Positions 15,348 to 23,505 of a stretch of DNA of 64,000 nucleotides are shown here, piece after piece. Numbering within the stretch: the stretch's first letter is position 1; each line of letters opens with the position of its first letter. Position numbers and translations under genes: made by a program. Source of the DNA: Sphingosinicella sp. BN140058 (GTDB taxonomy: Bacteria; Pseudomonadota; Alphaproteobacteria; Sphingomonadales; Sphingomonadaceae); contig NZ_CP035501.1 of NCBI RefSeq assembly GCF_004135585.1, positions 124,001 to 188,000 on the forward strand, read 5' to 3'. Below the pieces are notes generated by a model that was given only the letters and a program-made list of their open reading frames with translations, was not told the DNA's origin and made no database searches.

Positions 15348-17134
15348 CGGATCGCGGTCCAAGGCTTGGACAGCATCATCGCGCAATTGATCAGGCCGAC
15401 CAGCGAATAGGTCTGCGGATAATTGCCCCAGAGTTCGCCCGTCTCGAAATCGGTATCCTCCGACAGCAGGCCGGCCGGGGTAAGCCGCTCCAGCGTATGT
15501 TCGAACAGCGCCCGCGCCTCGTCGCTCCGGCCGGCGAGATGCAGCGCCTCGATCAGCCAGAAGGTGCAGAAGTTGAACGCGGTCTCCGGCAGACCGAAAT
15601 CGTCCTCGGCGGCGTAGCGCAGCATGTGCTCGCCGCGGCGGAGTTCGCGCTCGACCGCTTCGAAGGTGCGCACGAAACGCGGATCCTCGGGCGCCAGGAA
15701 GCGCATGTCGACGAGCTGGAGCAGGCTGGCATCGGTCTCGCCGCCGCCGAAGCTGGCGCCGAACCGTTCCTCCTTCGCGAACCAGGCCTCCTTTTCGATG
15801 CGGGCGCGGATCGCCTGTTCGCGTTCGCGCCACACAGCGGCGCGATCGTCGAGACCGAGAACCGCCGCCGCATTGGCGAGCCGGTCGCAGCCCGCCCAGC
15901 TCATCACCGAGCTGTAGGTGTGGACGGCGCTGCGCGTGCGATATTCCCAAAGGCCGGCATCGGGCTGATCGTGCATCGCCCAGGCGCGCTCGCCGACCTT
16001 CTCCAGCGCCTGGAAATCTGCGACGGTCGCCGGGCGGAACAGGCGTTCGTCGAAAAAGGCCTGGACGTTGGAGAGGATGATCTGGCCGTAGGCATCGTGC
16101 TGGATCTGGTAATAAGCGGCGTTGCCGACCCGCACCGGCCCCATGCCGCGATAGCCGGCCAGGCCGTCTGCTTCCCATTCCTCGATCTTGGCCTCGCCGG
16201 ACACGGCATAAAGCGGCTGGATGTGCCCGCCCTTGGCCTCGTCGACGATGTTGCGGAGATAGCCGAGATAGGTTTCGAGCACGTCGAGAGCGCCGAGGCG
16301 GTTTAGCGCCTGCACCGTGTAATAAGCGTCGCGGATCCAGCAGTAGCGATAATCCCAATTGCGGCCGCTGTCCGCCGCTTCGGGAACGGAGGTGGTGAGC
16401 GCCGCGACGATCGCGCCGGTTTCCTCGTGCTGGCACAATTTGAGCGTGATCGCGGCGCGGATCACCACCCTTTGCCATTCGAGCGGGATGGCGAGGCCGC
16501 GCACCCAGTCGCGCCAATCCTCGGTGGTCTGGTGCAGCCAGGTGGCGAGCGTATGGCCGACATTGCCGACGAACGGCTCGTCCGGCCCAAGGAAGAAATG
16601 CTGCGCGCGCTCGAGCCGGAAGGCACGGCCCTCCATGATCTGGCCGACCGGGGCATCGGTGGTCAGCCGCAGCGGCTGCGGCTTCAGGAGATAGCGTATG
16701 TGGTTGGTGCCGGTGGTCGTCTCGGCATCCCTCGCGCCCCAATTGGTCGACGGGTTGAGCGCGACCTTGAGCCGCGGCGCACCGGAAATCGGGCGCACGA
16801 TCCGCGCGAACGCCACCGGCCGGTACATGCGGCCGCTGCGCTGGAAGCGCGGGCAGAAATCGAAGATCTCGGCGACGCCGCCGTCGGCATCGGTGAGCCG
16901 GGTGACGAGCACCGGCGTGTTGCGAAGGTAGCTCTGCTCGACCGACACCTGATTTTCGAGCGACAGCCGCCACTCGCCGCGTGGCAGCGCGCTCTCGCCC
17001 TTGGGGCTGAGCAGCGAGCAGAACAGGGGATCGCCGTCCACCCGCGGCGCGCACGCCCAGACGAAGCCGGCCTGGCTGTCGATCAGCGCCGACACCTGGC
17101 AATTGCCGATCGGCCACAGATTGAGATCAGCCAC
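15344..17134 (-). CDS. GH15 family glycoside hydrolase (glucoamylase/trehalase-like)
   Basis: 596 residues from a GTG start. The N-terminal beta domain (residues 1-200, NLWPIGNCQVSALIDSQAGF) precedes the (alpha/alpha)6 barrel with NWDYRYCWIRDAYYTVQAL, the GH15 sugar-binding and catalytic hallmark; DTDFETGELWGNYPQTYS near the C-terminus holds the second conserved Glu. There is no signal peptide, so it is cytoplasmic. Sandwiched between otsB and otsA with overlaps on both sides (8 and 4 bases), it probably cleaves trehalose or a related alpha-glucoside, balancing synthesis and turnover. Exact substrate inferred. Confidence 0.88.
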   Translation of the reverse strand: MADLNLWPIGNCQVSALIDSQAGFVWACAPRVDGDPLFCSLLSPKGESALPRGEWRLSLENQVSVEQSYLRNTPVLVTRLTDADGGVAEIFDFCPRFQRSGRMYRPVAFARIVRPISGAPRLKVALNPSTNWGARDAETTTGTNHIRYLLKPQPLRLTTDAPVGQIMEGRAFRLERAQHFFLGPDEPFVGNVGHTLATWLHQTTEDWRDWVRGLAIPLEWQRVVIRAAITLKLCQHEETGAIVAALTTSVPEAADSGRNWDYRYCWIRDAYYTVQALNRLGALDVLETYLGYLRNIVDEAKGGHIQPLYAVSGEAKIEEWEADGLAGYRGMGPVRVGNAAYYQIQHDAYGQIILSNVQAFFDERLFRPATVADFQALEKVGERAWAMHDQPDAGLWEYRTRSAVHTYSSVMSWAGCDRLANAAAVLGLDDRAAVWREREQAIRARIEKEAWFAKEERFGASFGGGETDASLLQLVDMRFLAPEDPRFVRTFEAVERELRRGEHMLRYAAEDDFGLPETAFNFCTFWLIEALHLAGRSDEARALFEHTLERLTPAGLLSEDTDFETGELWGNYPQTYSLVGLINCAMMLSKPWTAIR

Positions 17135-17876
17135 GTACGTCTCCCGTTACCGCCATCAGCCAGGCGGCCACGGCCGCTACATCGTCGAGCCGCCAGGCGG
17201 CCGCCGTCTTTCTCGGAGGGCCGGCGAGGATACCTGCACCGTCCATCTCCGCCGCTGCCGCAAAGGCATGCTCGTCCGTCAGATCGTCTCCCACGAACAC
17301 AGGACGCTTATTCGCAAAGGCTGGTTCCGCCATCAGGCGCCGCAGCGCATCGCCCTTGTCGGCGCCGGCCGGCCGCAGCTCGACCACCATCTTGCCGGCC
17401 TGCACGGTGAGTCCGGTGCGTTCGGCGAGCGCACCGGCGAGCGCAACCGCGTCCGCCGCCTGCGCCGGCGCGCCCCGATAATGAAGCGCGACGCTCGCCG
17501 GCTTGTCCTCGACGATCAGGCCCGCATCGCCTGCGGCGAAGCGGCGGATGGCGTCGCGCGCGATGTCGAGCGATGCCGGCGCCGGCACCGGTCCCACTCG
17601 CCCATCGGCGGTGCGAAGCTCGAGCCCGTGCGAGCCCGAGACGGCGATCGGCAGGGGGCCGAGATGCTGCTCGAGATCGCCGATCGCGCGGCCGCTGACG
17701 ATGGCCAGGGCACCGCCGAGCCGCGCCGCCAGACGATCGAGCAACGGATGAAGATGATCGGGGACGCTGATCGCGTCCGGAGTCTCGGCAAGCTCGACCA
17801 GGGTGCCGTCGAAATCGAGAAACAGGGCCGCGCCGTCGAGCAGATCGAGCGGAGGCGGCAAGAGAGGATCGGCCAT
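17127..17876 (-). CDS. otsB: Trehalose-6-phosphate phosphatase OtsB
   Basis: 249 residues from the ATG at 17876, which has GGGAGG 4 bases upstream; the frame extends to 17984 without a ribosome site. It is a HAD-superfamily phosphatase: motif I LFLDFDGTLVELA with the nucleophilic Asp, motif II ALAIVSGRAIGDLEQHLG, the cap region around SGSHGLELR, and motif III/IV RPVFVGDDLTDEHAF. It dephosphorylates trehalose 6-phosphate made by OtsA. First gene of the otsB-GH15-otsA operon; its stop overlaps the GH15 start by 8 bases. Divergent from the GNAT gene at 18026. Confidence 0.93.
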   Translation of the reverse strand: MADPLLPPPLDLLDGAALFLDFDGTLVELAETPDAISVPDHLHPLLDRLAARLGGALAIVSGRAIGDLEQHLGPLPIAVSGSHGLELRTADGRVGPVPAPASLDIARDAIRRFAAGDAGLIVEDKPASVALHYRGAPAQAADAVALAGALAERTGLTVQAGKMVVELRPAGADKGDALRRLMAEPAFANKRPVFVGDDLTDEHAFAAAAEMDGAGILAGPPRKTAAAWRLDDVAAVAAWLMAVTGDVRG

Positions 17877-18025
17877 GCGCCTCCCGTTGGCGGGGACGGG
17901 CGCGATTCTCAAGCGGCTTTGACGCGCCTGGCCGGCAGGATAGGAAGGGAGGATCGCGAAGCCGGGGGTGAAGATGCGAGACAAAGGTGATTTCTGCTTT
18001 GCGCGGTTGCGGGAGCGGCGCTGAC

Positions 18026-18556
18026 ATGCCGCCCAGGCTCGTCCAGGCCGCCGCGCTCGGCCTCTCCTATCGGCCGCGGACCCCCGACGATCTGCCGTTC
18101 CTCTTCTCCGTCTATGCGGCGACGCGCGAGGAGGAACTCGCCCAGACCGGCTGGCCGATCGAAATGCGCCTGCATTTCCTGCGTCAGCAGTTCGAGGCGC
18201 AGCGCGCCCATTACGATCTCCATTACCCCGCCGCCGAATGGCTGGTGATCGAAGCCGGCGGGGAGGATGTCGGCCGCCTCTATCTGGAGGAATGGGCCGA
18301 TCAGCTGCGCATCATCGACATCGCCCTGTTGCCGGCCGCGCGCCGCCAGGGCTTCGGCACCGCGATATTGAACGACGTCTGCGCGATGGCGTCCGCCGCG
18401 GGCAAGAAGGTCTCGATCCACGTCGAGAAGAACAATCCGGCGATGGCGCTCTACCGGACGCTCGGCTTCGTCGCGGTCGCGGACAAGGGCGTCTACGATC
18501 TGCTCGAACGGCCGGCGGATGATGCCGGCCAACGGAGCGCCTTGCCGATCAGTTGA
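18026..18556 (+). CDS. GNAT family N-acetyltransferase
   Basis: 176 residues from the ATG at 18026, with GGGAG about 10 bases upstream; a longer frame from 17987 is possible. It shows the GNAT order: LSYRPRTPDDLPFLFSVYAA, WLVIEAGGEDVGRLYLEEW, RIIDIALLPAARRQGFGTAI (acetyl-CoA pyrophosphate loop with RRQGFG), then VSIHVEKNNPAMALYRTLGF, the C-terminal acceptor-side motif. The acceptor substrate is unknown. Its 3' end overlaps the convergent DUF6916 gene by 8 bases. Confidence 0.88.
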   Translation: MPPRLVQAAALGLSYRPRTPDDLPFLFSVYAATREEELAQTGWPIEMRLHFLRQQFEAQRAHYDLHYPAAEWLVIEAGGEDVGRLYLEEWADQLRIIDIALLPAARRQGFGTAILNDVCAMASAAGKKVSIHVEKNNPAMALYRTLGFVAVADKGVYDLLERPADDAGQRSALPIS

Positions 18557-18824
18557 AGATCGCCTCGTACTGCGTTCCCGCGTCCGAGCGGCCGATCGGA
18601 ACGATGAAGATCTCCTTCGTCTCGCCCTGGCCTGCAAAGGGATAGATGGCCTGCGGCAGGATCGGATCGGCAGGGCCGAGGAACTCGAGCCGGAAACCGC
18701 CGGCGGCGCGGATCGCCTGCTCCAGCGGCTGGACCCGCTGAACGACCAGCTTCAGCACGGTTTCGCCCACCGCGACGTCATAATGCTGACCCTCGGCGAA
18801 ATCCGATGCGGTAAGATCGGCCAT
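18549..18824 (-). CDS. DUF6916 family protein
   Basis: 91 residues, full length for this small domain. ADFAEGQHYDV-like start, then LKLVVQRVQPLEQAI, GGFRLEFLGPADPILPQAIY, GETKEIFIVPIG and the characteristic ending YEAIFN. The fold is predicted to be all-beta. Members occur widely, often beside phage-tail-like or secreted proteins, but no function is established. It lies 48 bases downstream of the SH3 protein gene and could share its transcript. Confidence 0.75.
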   Translation of the reverse strand: MADLTASDFAEGQHYDVAVGETVLKLVVQRVQPLEQAIRAAGGFRLEFLGPADPILPQAIYPFAGQGETKEIFIVPIGRSDAGTQYEAIFN

Positions 18825-18872
18825 GCCCCACTCCTCCCTGGCGCGGGCGCTTCAGGCGCCCGGCACGCATCG

Positions 18873-19364
18873 TTAGTCGATATTCTCGCCGGGATCGACG
18901 CCCCAGAAATGATCGGTGCGGATGAAGCCCTTGCGGCCGCCGACGTCGAGCTGGCACCAGCCGGCCGCGCATTTCGAAAGCCGGCCGACCACGCCGGGCT
19001 CGGCTCGAAACCGCACCGGCGAGCTCTCGTCGGGCGCTTCGTGCATCGGCCGCGCCTCGCTGCCGCCGACCAGCGCCGTGCGGGTGTCGCTGAGCAGGTT
19101 CTGCAACATCCAGCCGGTCTCGCCGGCCGGATCCTGGACCTTGCGCCAATTAGGATAGGTCTCGACCACCTTGATCGGCAGATCGGCGCGCAGATACAGC
19201 CAGGTCGCGGGATAGTTGCGGCCGGGGCCGCTGCGCATCATCGCCTTGGTCGCGGAAATCGACGCCCAATAGGGCGTCTGACGATCCTTCTGGGCTTCGG
19301 CGGACGTAACGCTGAGGCCGAGCACGGCCAGAAGCCCGAGCGCGAACAGCTTGCGCATTTTCAT
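18873..19364 (-). CDS. Exported SH3-domain protein
   Basis: 163 residues. A signal peptide (MRKLFALGLLAVLGLSVTSAEAQ) leads to two bacterial SH3-type beta units: MMRSGPGRNYPATWLYLRA with NWRKVQDPAGETGWM, and RFRAEPGVVGRLSKCAAGWC with FIRTDHFWGV. It is therefore periplasmic; SH3b domains of this kind bind peptidoglycan or protein partners. Two Cys in KCAAGWC may form a disulfide. It is divergent from the 2-hydroxyacid dehydrogenase gene, an arrangement I believe is common in sphingomonads (inference). Confidence 0.85.
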   Translation of the reverse strand: MKMRKLFALGLLAVLGLSVTSAEAQKDRQTPYWASISATKAMMRSGPGRNYPATWLYLRADLPIKVVETYPNWRKVQDPAGETGWMLQNLLSDTRTALVGGSEARPMHEAPDESSPVRFRAEPGVVGRLSKCAAGWCQLDVGGRKGFIRTDHFWGVDPGENID

Positions 19365-19519
19365 ATCTCCTCCGTCCTGCCCTTACGCAGGAGGGACCCC
19401 CAGGTTCAACATGGATGTGGCCCGCGCTGCACTATCGCGGGACATCGGCGCCCGCCGGCGACGCGCGACCGGATCACTTTCCGGCTGCGGCGCGGCGGCG
19501 ATGACGCTACGGCCGAGCG

Positions 19520-20482
19520 ATGCCGACCTCCCGCCCCCGCATCATCGTTACCCGCCGCCTGCCGGAGCCCGTCGAAGAACGGCTGATCGCCGAATTCGAC
19601 GCCGAGGTGAACCACGGTCCTCCGTTCGATCGCGCGCAACTCGCCGACGCGGTCCAGCGCTGCGACGCGCTCGCCTGCACCGTCACTGATCGGCTCGATG
19701 CCGAGATGATCGGTCAGGCCGGTGCGGACCTGAAGCTGCTCGCCAATTTCGGGGTCGGCGTCGATCATATCGATCTCGCCGCCGCCGCCGCACGCGGCAT
19801 TCTGGTCAGCAACACGCCCGACGTGCTGACCGACGACACCGCCGACGTCACCCTGGCGCTGATCCTCGGCACTCTGCGCGGGCTCGGCGAGGGCGAGCGC
19901 GTGGTCCGCGCCGGGCAATGGGCCGGCTGGGGGCCGCGCCGGCAGATGGGCCGAAGCCTGACGGGCAAGCACCTCGCAATCGTCGGCATGGGCCGGATCG
20001 GCCTCGCCGTCGCAGCGCGAGCGCGCGCCTGCGGCATGCGCATCCACTATCACAATCGCCGCCGGGTCGAAGGTGACCAAGCGTTCGGCGCAACCTACTG
20101 GCCCGATCTCGACTCGATGATCGAACAGGCGGACGTGCTCAGCCTCAGCTGTCCCTATACGGCGGAAACCCACCATCTGATCGACGGTGCCCGGCTGCGG
20201 CGGATGCCGGCGGACGCCTTCCTGATCAACGCCGCGCGCGGCGCGATCGTCGATCAGGAGGCGCTGATCGCTGCCCTCGAACGCGGCGAGATCGCCGGCG
20301 CCGGCCTCGACGTCTACCCGAACGAGCCCCATGTCGATCCGCGGCTGATCGCTCTGCCCAACGTCATGCTCCTGCCGCACCTCGGCTCGGCGACGGTCGA
20401 GACCAGGATTGCGATGGGCGAGAAGGTCGTCGCCAACATAAGCGCCTGGGCGAAAGGCGAGGAAATGCCGGACAGGGTGTGA
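19520..20482 (+). CDS. D-isomer-specific 2-hydroxyacid dehydrogenase (glyoxylate/hydroxypyruvate reductase type)
   Basis: 320 residues, usual length. N-terminal catalytic lobe, then LKLLANFGVGVDHIDLAAA, the NAD(P)-binding GMGRIG turn in HLAIVGMGRIGLAVAARA, the Arg in FLINAARGAIVDQEALI, the Glu in GAGLDVYPNEP and the His in MLLPHLGSAT: the full Arg-Glu-His catalytic set. It reduces glyoxylate, hydroxypyruvate or a related 2-keto acid. NHRRR-type residues after the second strand (YHNRRRVEG) suggest NADPH preference. The start follows GGCCGAGCG weakly. Confidence 0.9.
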   Translation: MPTSRPRIIVTRRLPEPVEERLIAEFDAEVNHGPPFDRAQLADAVQRCDALACTVTDRLDAEMIGQAGADLKLLANFGVGVDHIDLAAAAARGILVSNTPDVLTDDTADVTLALILGTLRGLGEGERVVRAGQWAGWGPRRQMGRSLTGKHLAIVGMGRIGLAVAARARACGMRIHYHNRRRVEGDQAFGATYWPDLDSMIEQADVLSLSCPYTAETHHLIDGARLRRMPADAFLINAARGAIVDQEALIAALERGEIAGAGLDVYPNEPHVDPRLIALPNVMLLPHLGSATVETRIAMGEKVVANISAWAKGEEMPDRV

Positions 20483-20527
20483 CTGCCCTCACGGCACGGC
20501 CCTCACTGCCCTGCCCTCACCGCACGG

Positions 20528-20661
20528 CCCTCACCCTCCCACCGCTTCGCGGCGGGCCCCTCCCTCTCCCCAAGTGGGAGAGGGTAGAGAGGCGCTTCAC
20601 TTTCCCTCTCCCATTTGGGGAGAGGGAGGGGCCCAAGCCGCCAGGCTTGGGAGGGTGAGGG
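20528..20661. repeat. Class A inverted repeat (long GC-rich hairpin)
   Basis: Two imperfect arms facing each other (CCCTCACCCTCCC...CCTCTCCCCAAGTGGGAG and its counterpart CTCCCATTTGGGGAG...GGGAGGGTGAGG) can fold into a long hairpin, each arm having its own small stem loop. It lies between convergent genes (2-hydroxyacid dehydrogenase and flavin oxidoreductase), so it may also serve as a bidirectional terminator. Confidence 0.7.
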
Positions 20662-20678
20662 CCGACGGGTGAGGGCAA

Positions 20679-22085
20679 TTACGCCCCCGTCTGAATGCGC
20701 TCCACCAGCTGCTTCACGGTCGGCACGAAGCCGTTCGAGTAGAAGGGGTCGTTCTTGAAGCGGAAGGCGGCGTGGCCGGCGAACATGAGGTTGTTCTCGA
20801 CGGGGCCGCCATGGGCGATGTCCTGCAGCGTCTTCTGGATGCAGAAGGACCGCGGGTCGGCGAGGCGGCCGGTCGAGTTCTTCTCATTGTCCGCCCAGGC
20901 CGAGAAGGAGCATTGGGAGAGGCAGCCCATGCAATCGGCCTGATCCTTGCGGATCTGCATCTTATCGTCCGGCTCGACGAAGATCAGCGTCTCGTCCGGG
21001 GTTTTGAGCGACTCCGTATAGCCCTGCGCGAACCATTCGCGCGCGTGGAGCAGATCGCCGCGGGTCACCCAGAAATTCTTCTTGCCGCCGACGCCGACGT
21101 CGAGCTGGAATTCATGGTCGCCGATCGGCTCCTTGGTGAAGGCGATCTGGCGCTTCGAGCGCGCCTCCAGTGCGCGCAGGAACGGGTTGCGCACCGCCGA
21201 ACTGTAGAAGCCGGTCGGCGAGAAGCGGTGAAGGAGGACATCGCCCTCTTCGAGCGTCATCAGCCGCTGCTTCCATTCCTCGGGGATCGGGCTTTCGCGG
21301 GTGAGCAAGGGGCGGGTGCCGAATTGGAAGGCAATTTGGCCGAGCTCGGGATTGTCGATCCAATGCTCCCATTCCTGCAGGTTCCAGACGCCGCCGGCCA
21401 TCACGATCGGCACGTCGTCCGAAATGCCGCCCTCGCGCATCGTCGCGCGAAGCTCCCGGACGCGCGGATACGGATCCTGGGGCTGCAGCGGATCCTCGGC
21501 GTTGGACAGGCCGTTATGGCCGCCGGCGAGCCATGGATCCTCGTAGACGACCGCGCCGAGCCATTCCGGAACCTTGGAATAAGCGCGCTTCCACAGCGCA
21601 CGGAAGGCCCGCGCGGAGCTGATGATCGGGAGATAGTAGACGCCGTAGGTCGCGGCGATTTCAGACAGGCGGTAAGGCATGCCGGCACCGCAGGTCACGC
21701 CGGCGACGAGACCGCGGGTGCGCTCGAGCGTGCCTTCGAGCACGCGCTGGGCGCCGCCCATTTCCCAGAGCACGTTGATGTTGATCGCGCCGCGACCGCC
21801 GGCAATCTCGTGCGCCCGCTGAACCTGCGCGACGGCGCCGTCGATCGCATATTGAACGAGCTCTTCGTGGCGCTCGCGACGGGTCAGCGCGTGATAGACC
21901 TGGGGAACGATGCGTCCTTCGGGGTCGTAGCTGTCGGCATTGACCGCCGACACCGTGCCGATGCCGTCCGCCGCCGCCCAGGCGCCGGAGCTCGCATGGT
22001 TGCTGGCCGAGACCCCTTTGCCGCCCTCCACCAGCGGTAGCACCTCGCGGCCGCCATATGAGATCGGCTTCACACCCTTGAACAT
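20679..22085 (-). CDS. NAD(P)H-dependent flavin oxidoreductase (nitronate monooxygenase-like)
   Basis: 468 residues, longer than the ~330-residue nitronate monooxygenases. The TIM-barrel FMN domain is seen in LVAGVTCGAGMPYRLSEIA, YYLPIISSARAFRALWKRA, VPIVMAGGVWNLQEW and IAFQFGTRPLLTRES. A C-terminal extension carries DCMGCLSQCSFSAW, a Cys cluster (CxxCxxxC) that might bind a metal or Fe-S centre. The substrate is unknown: a nitronate, an enoyl compound, or none of these. Monocistronic, convergent with the dehydrogenase across a class A hairpin. Confidence 0.8.
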   Translation of the reverse strand: MFKGVKPISYGGREVLPLVEGGKGVSASNHASSGAWAAADGIGTVSAVNADSYDPEGRIVPQVYHALTRRERHEELVQYAIDGAVAQVQRAHEIAGGRGAININVLWEMGGAQRVLEGTLERTRGLVAGVTCGAGMPYRLSEIAATYGVYYLPIISSARAFRALWKRAYSKVPEWLGAVVYEDPWLAGGHNGLSNAEDPLQPQDPYPRVRELRATMREGGISDDVPIVMAGGVWNLQEWEHWIDNPELGQIAFQFGTRPLLTRESPIPEEWKQRLMTLEEGDVLLHRFSPTGFYSSAVRNPFLRALEARSKRQIAFTKEPIGDHEFQLDVGVGGKKNFWVTRGDLLHAREWFAQGYTESLKTPDETLIFVEPDDKMQIRKDQADCMGCLSQCSFSAWADNEKNSTGRLADPRSFCIQKTLQDIAHGGPVENNLMFAGHAAFRFKNDPFYSNGFVPTVKQLVERIQTGA

Positions 22086-22166
22086 TGTCCCTCCGAAATT
22101 GATCGGCGCGCTATACGCGCACTCCGCGGAAATTGCGTCAAAAAAGCACCCTGTCGTGTCGGCGGC

Positions 22167-23306
22167 TCACGCCCGATCGGTCGAAAACGCCTGCGGACGA
22201 CCGATCGCCTCACCATAGAGGGCGGCGTAAGCGGCGATCATCACGGCGGCATCATAGTGCGCCGCGGCCTTGTCACGATTGGCCTCCCCGATCGCCCGGC
22301 GGAGGTCGGCGCGCGCGGCGAGCGTGTCGAGCGCGGCCGCGAATGCGGTCTCGTCGCCAGGGTCGACGATCAGCGGCGCATTGGCGTCGGCGACCATGGT
22401 CGCGACGTCGCCGACCGCGGTGGCGACCGCCGGCAGGCCGGCTGCCATCGCCTCGATCAGCGAGATCGGGAATTGCTCGCTGTCGGACGACAGAGCGAAG
22501 ATGTCGAAGGCGCCGATCCAGCGCGCCGGATGGTTACGGAAGCCCGCCAGCCTCACCCGGTCGGCGACGCCGAGCCGGCGCGCCTCGGCGAGGATCCGGT
22601 CGCGCTCGGGCCCCTCCCCGACCACGACCAGGATCACGTCCCGCCGGCGCATCGCCGCGAAGGCACGCACCAGCCGCGGCAGATTCTTGACGGGGCGGAG
22701 ACCGGCGACGGTTCCGATCACCAGCCGCCCGTCCGTGTCGTCCAACCCGATCGCCGACCGGTCGGGTGCGCCGGCATAGAGAGGCGTGTCGATGCCGTTC
22801 GCGATGCGCACGACCTGCCCGTCCTGTCGCGCCCAATGGATTCGGGCGATGTCCTCCAGGCGCCGCGACGGAACGACGACGCGACAGGCGTTGCGCAAGG
22901 CGAACCGCCGCCACGCATTGCGCCGCGGATGAAGGCGGTGAGCCTCGTCCTGGTTGAAGCCGTCCTCGTGGTGGACGAGCGGCGGGCCGCCGAACAGGCG
23001 ATGCGCCATCACCAGGTCCATCGCACCCCAATTGTAGCTCAGCACCAGGTCGAAGCGCTTGATGTAGCGGGCGAGCCGCCACAGCCTGAGCGGGCTTGGC
23101 GGGCCGGACAGCGGCGGCGCATCCTCCGGAAAACCGGCATCGATCCCCGCGGCGATCTCGGCGCGCGCGCCCGTTTCTCCCGGCATTGCAGTCAGCACGA
23201 TGTGGCGGGCGGCGGCGCCGAATGCGTTCATCAGACGCACCGCCCGCGCTTCCTTGCCGCCGAGCGAAAAGGTCGAATGGGCGTGCAGGATGCGGACCGG
23301 CGGCAT
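22167..23306 (-). CDS. GT4 family glycosyltransferase
   Basis: 379 residues from the ATG at 23306; upstream open frame to 23507 is antisense to the GGDEF-EAL gene start. GT-B fold: N-terminal acceptor domain with LHAHSTFSLGGKEARAVRL and PPLVHHEDGFNQDEAHRL, then the donor domain with GTVAGLRPVKNLPRLVRAF, VVVGEGPERDRI, RVRLAGFRNHPARWIGAFD and SSDSEQFPISLIEAMAAGLP, the E-x7-E motif binding the nucleotide sugar. Likely transfers a hexose to an extracellular polysaccharide or other glycan. Alone here, divergent from the signalling gene at 23506. Confidence 0.87.
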   Translation of the reverse strand: MPPVRILHAHSTFSLGGKEARAVRLMNAFGAAARHIVLTAMPGETGARAEIAAGIDAGFPEDAPPLSGPPSPLRLWRLARYIKRFDLVLSYNWGAMDLVMAHRLFGGPPLVHHEDGFNQDEAHRLHPRRNAWRRFALRNACRVVVPSRRLEDIARIHWARQDGQVVRIANGIDTPLYAGAPDRSAIGLDDTDGRLVIGTVAGLRPVKNLPRLVRAFAAMRRRDVILVVVGEGPERDRILAEARRLGVADRVRLAGFRNHPARWIGAFDIFALSSDSEQFPISLIEAMAAGLPAVATAVGDVATMVADANAPLIVDPGDETAFAAALDTLAARADLRRAIGEANRDKAAAHYDAAVMIAAYAALYGEAIGRPQAFSTDRA

Positions 23307-23505
23307 GCCGATCTTATGGCCGACGCGGGCACCGCGGGAAACGAAAAGATGCGGGCAGCACCTGCGAGACGGCGGATTCCGGCGGCTGCTCCGGCCATCG
23401 CAAAGCATTGTTAACCATTTCTGCTGCATCCTCTCCCTCGCGAGCGGCCGGCACGGTGGGCAACGAGGACGGCACGCCGCGCCGGGGGAAGGCCAGCAGT
23501 CGCTC

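Noticed and set aside
13935..17117. A single 1060-residue minus-strand protein
   Set aside because: Its first ~590 residues are Arg/Ala/Gly noise from another frame of the GH15 gene; only the part from 15347 is real (OtsA).
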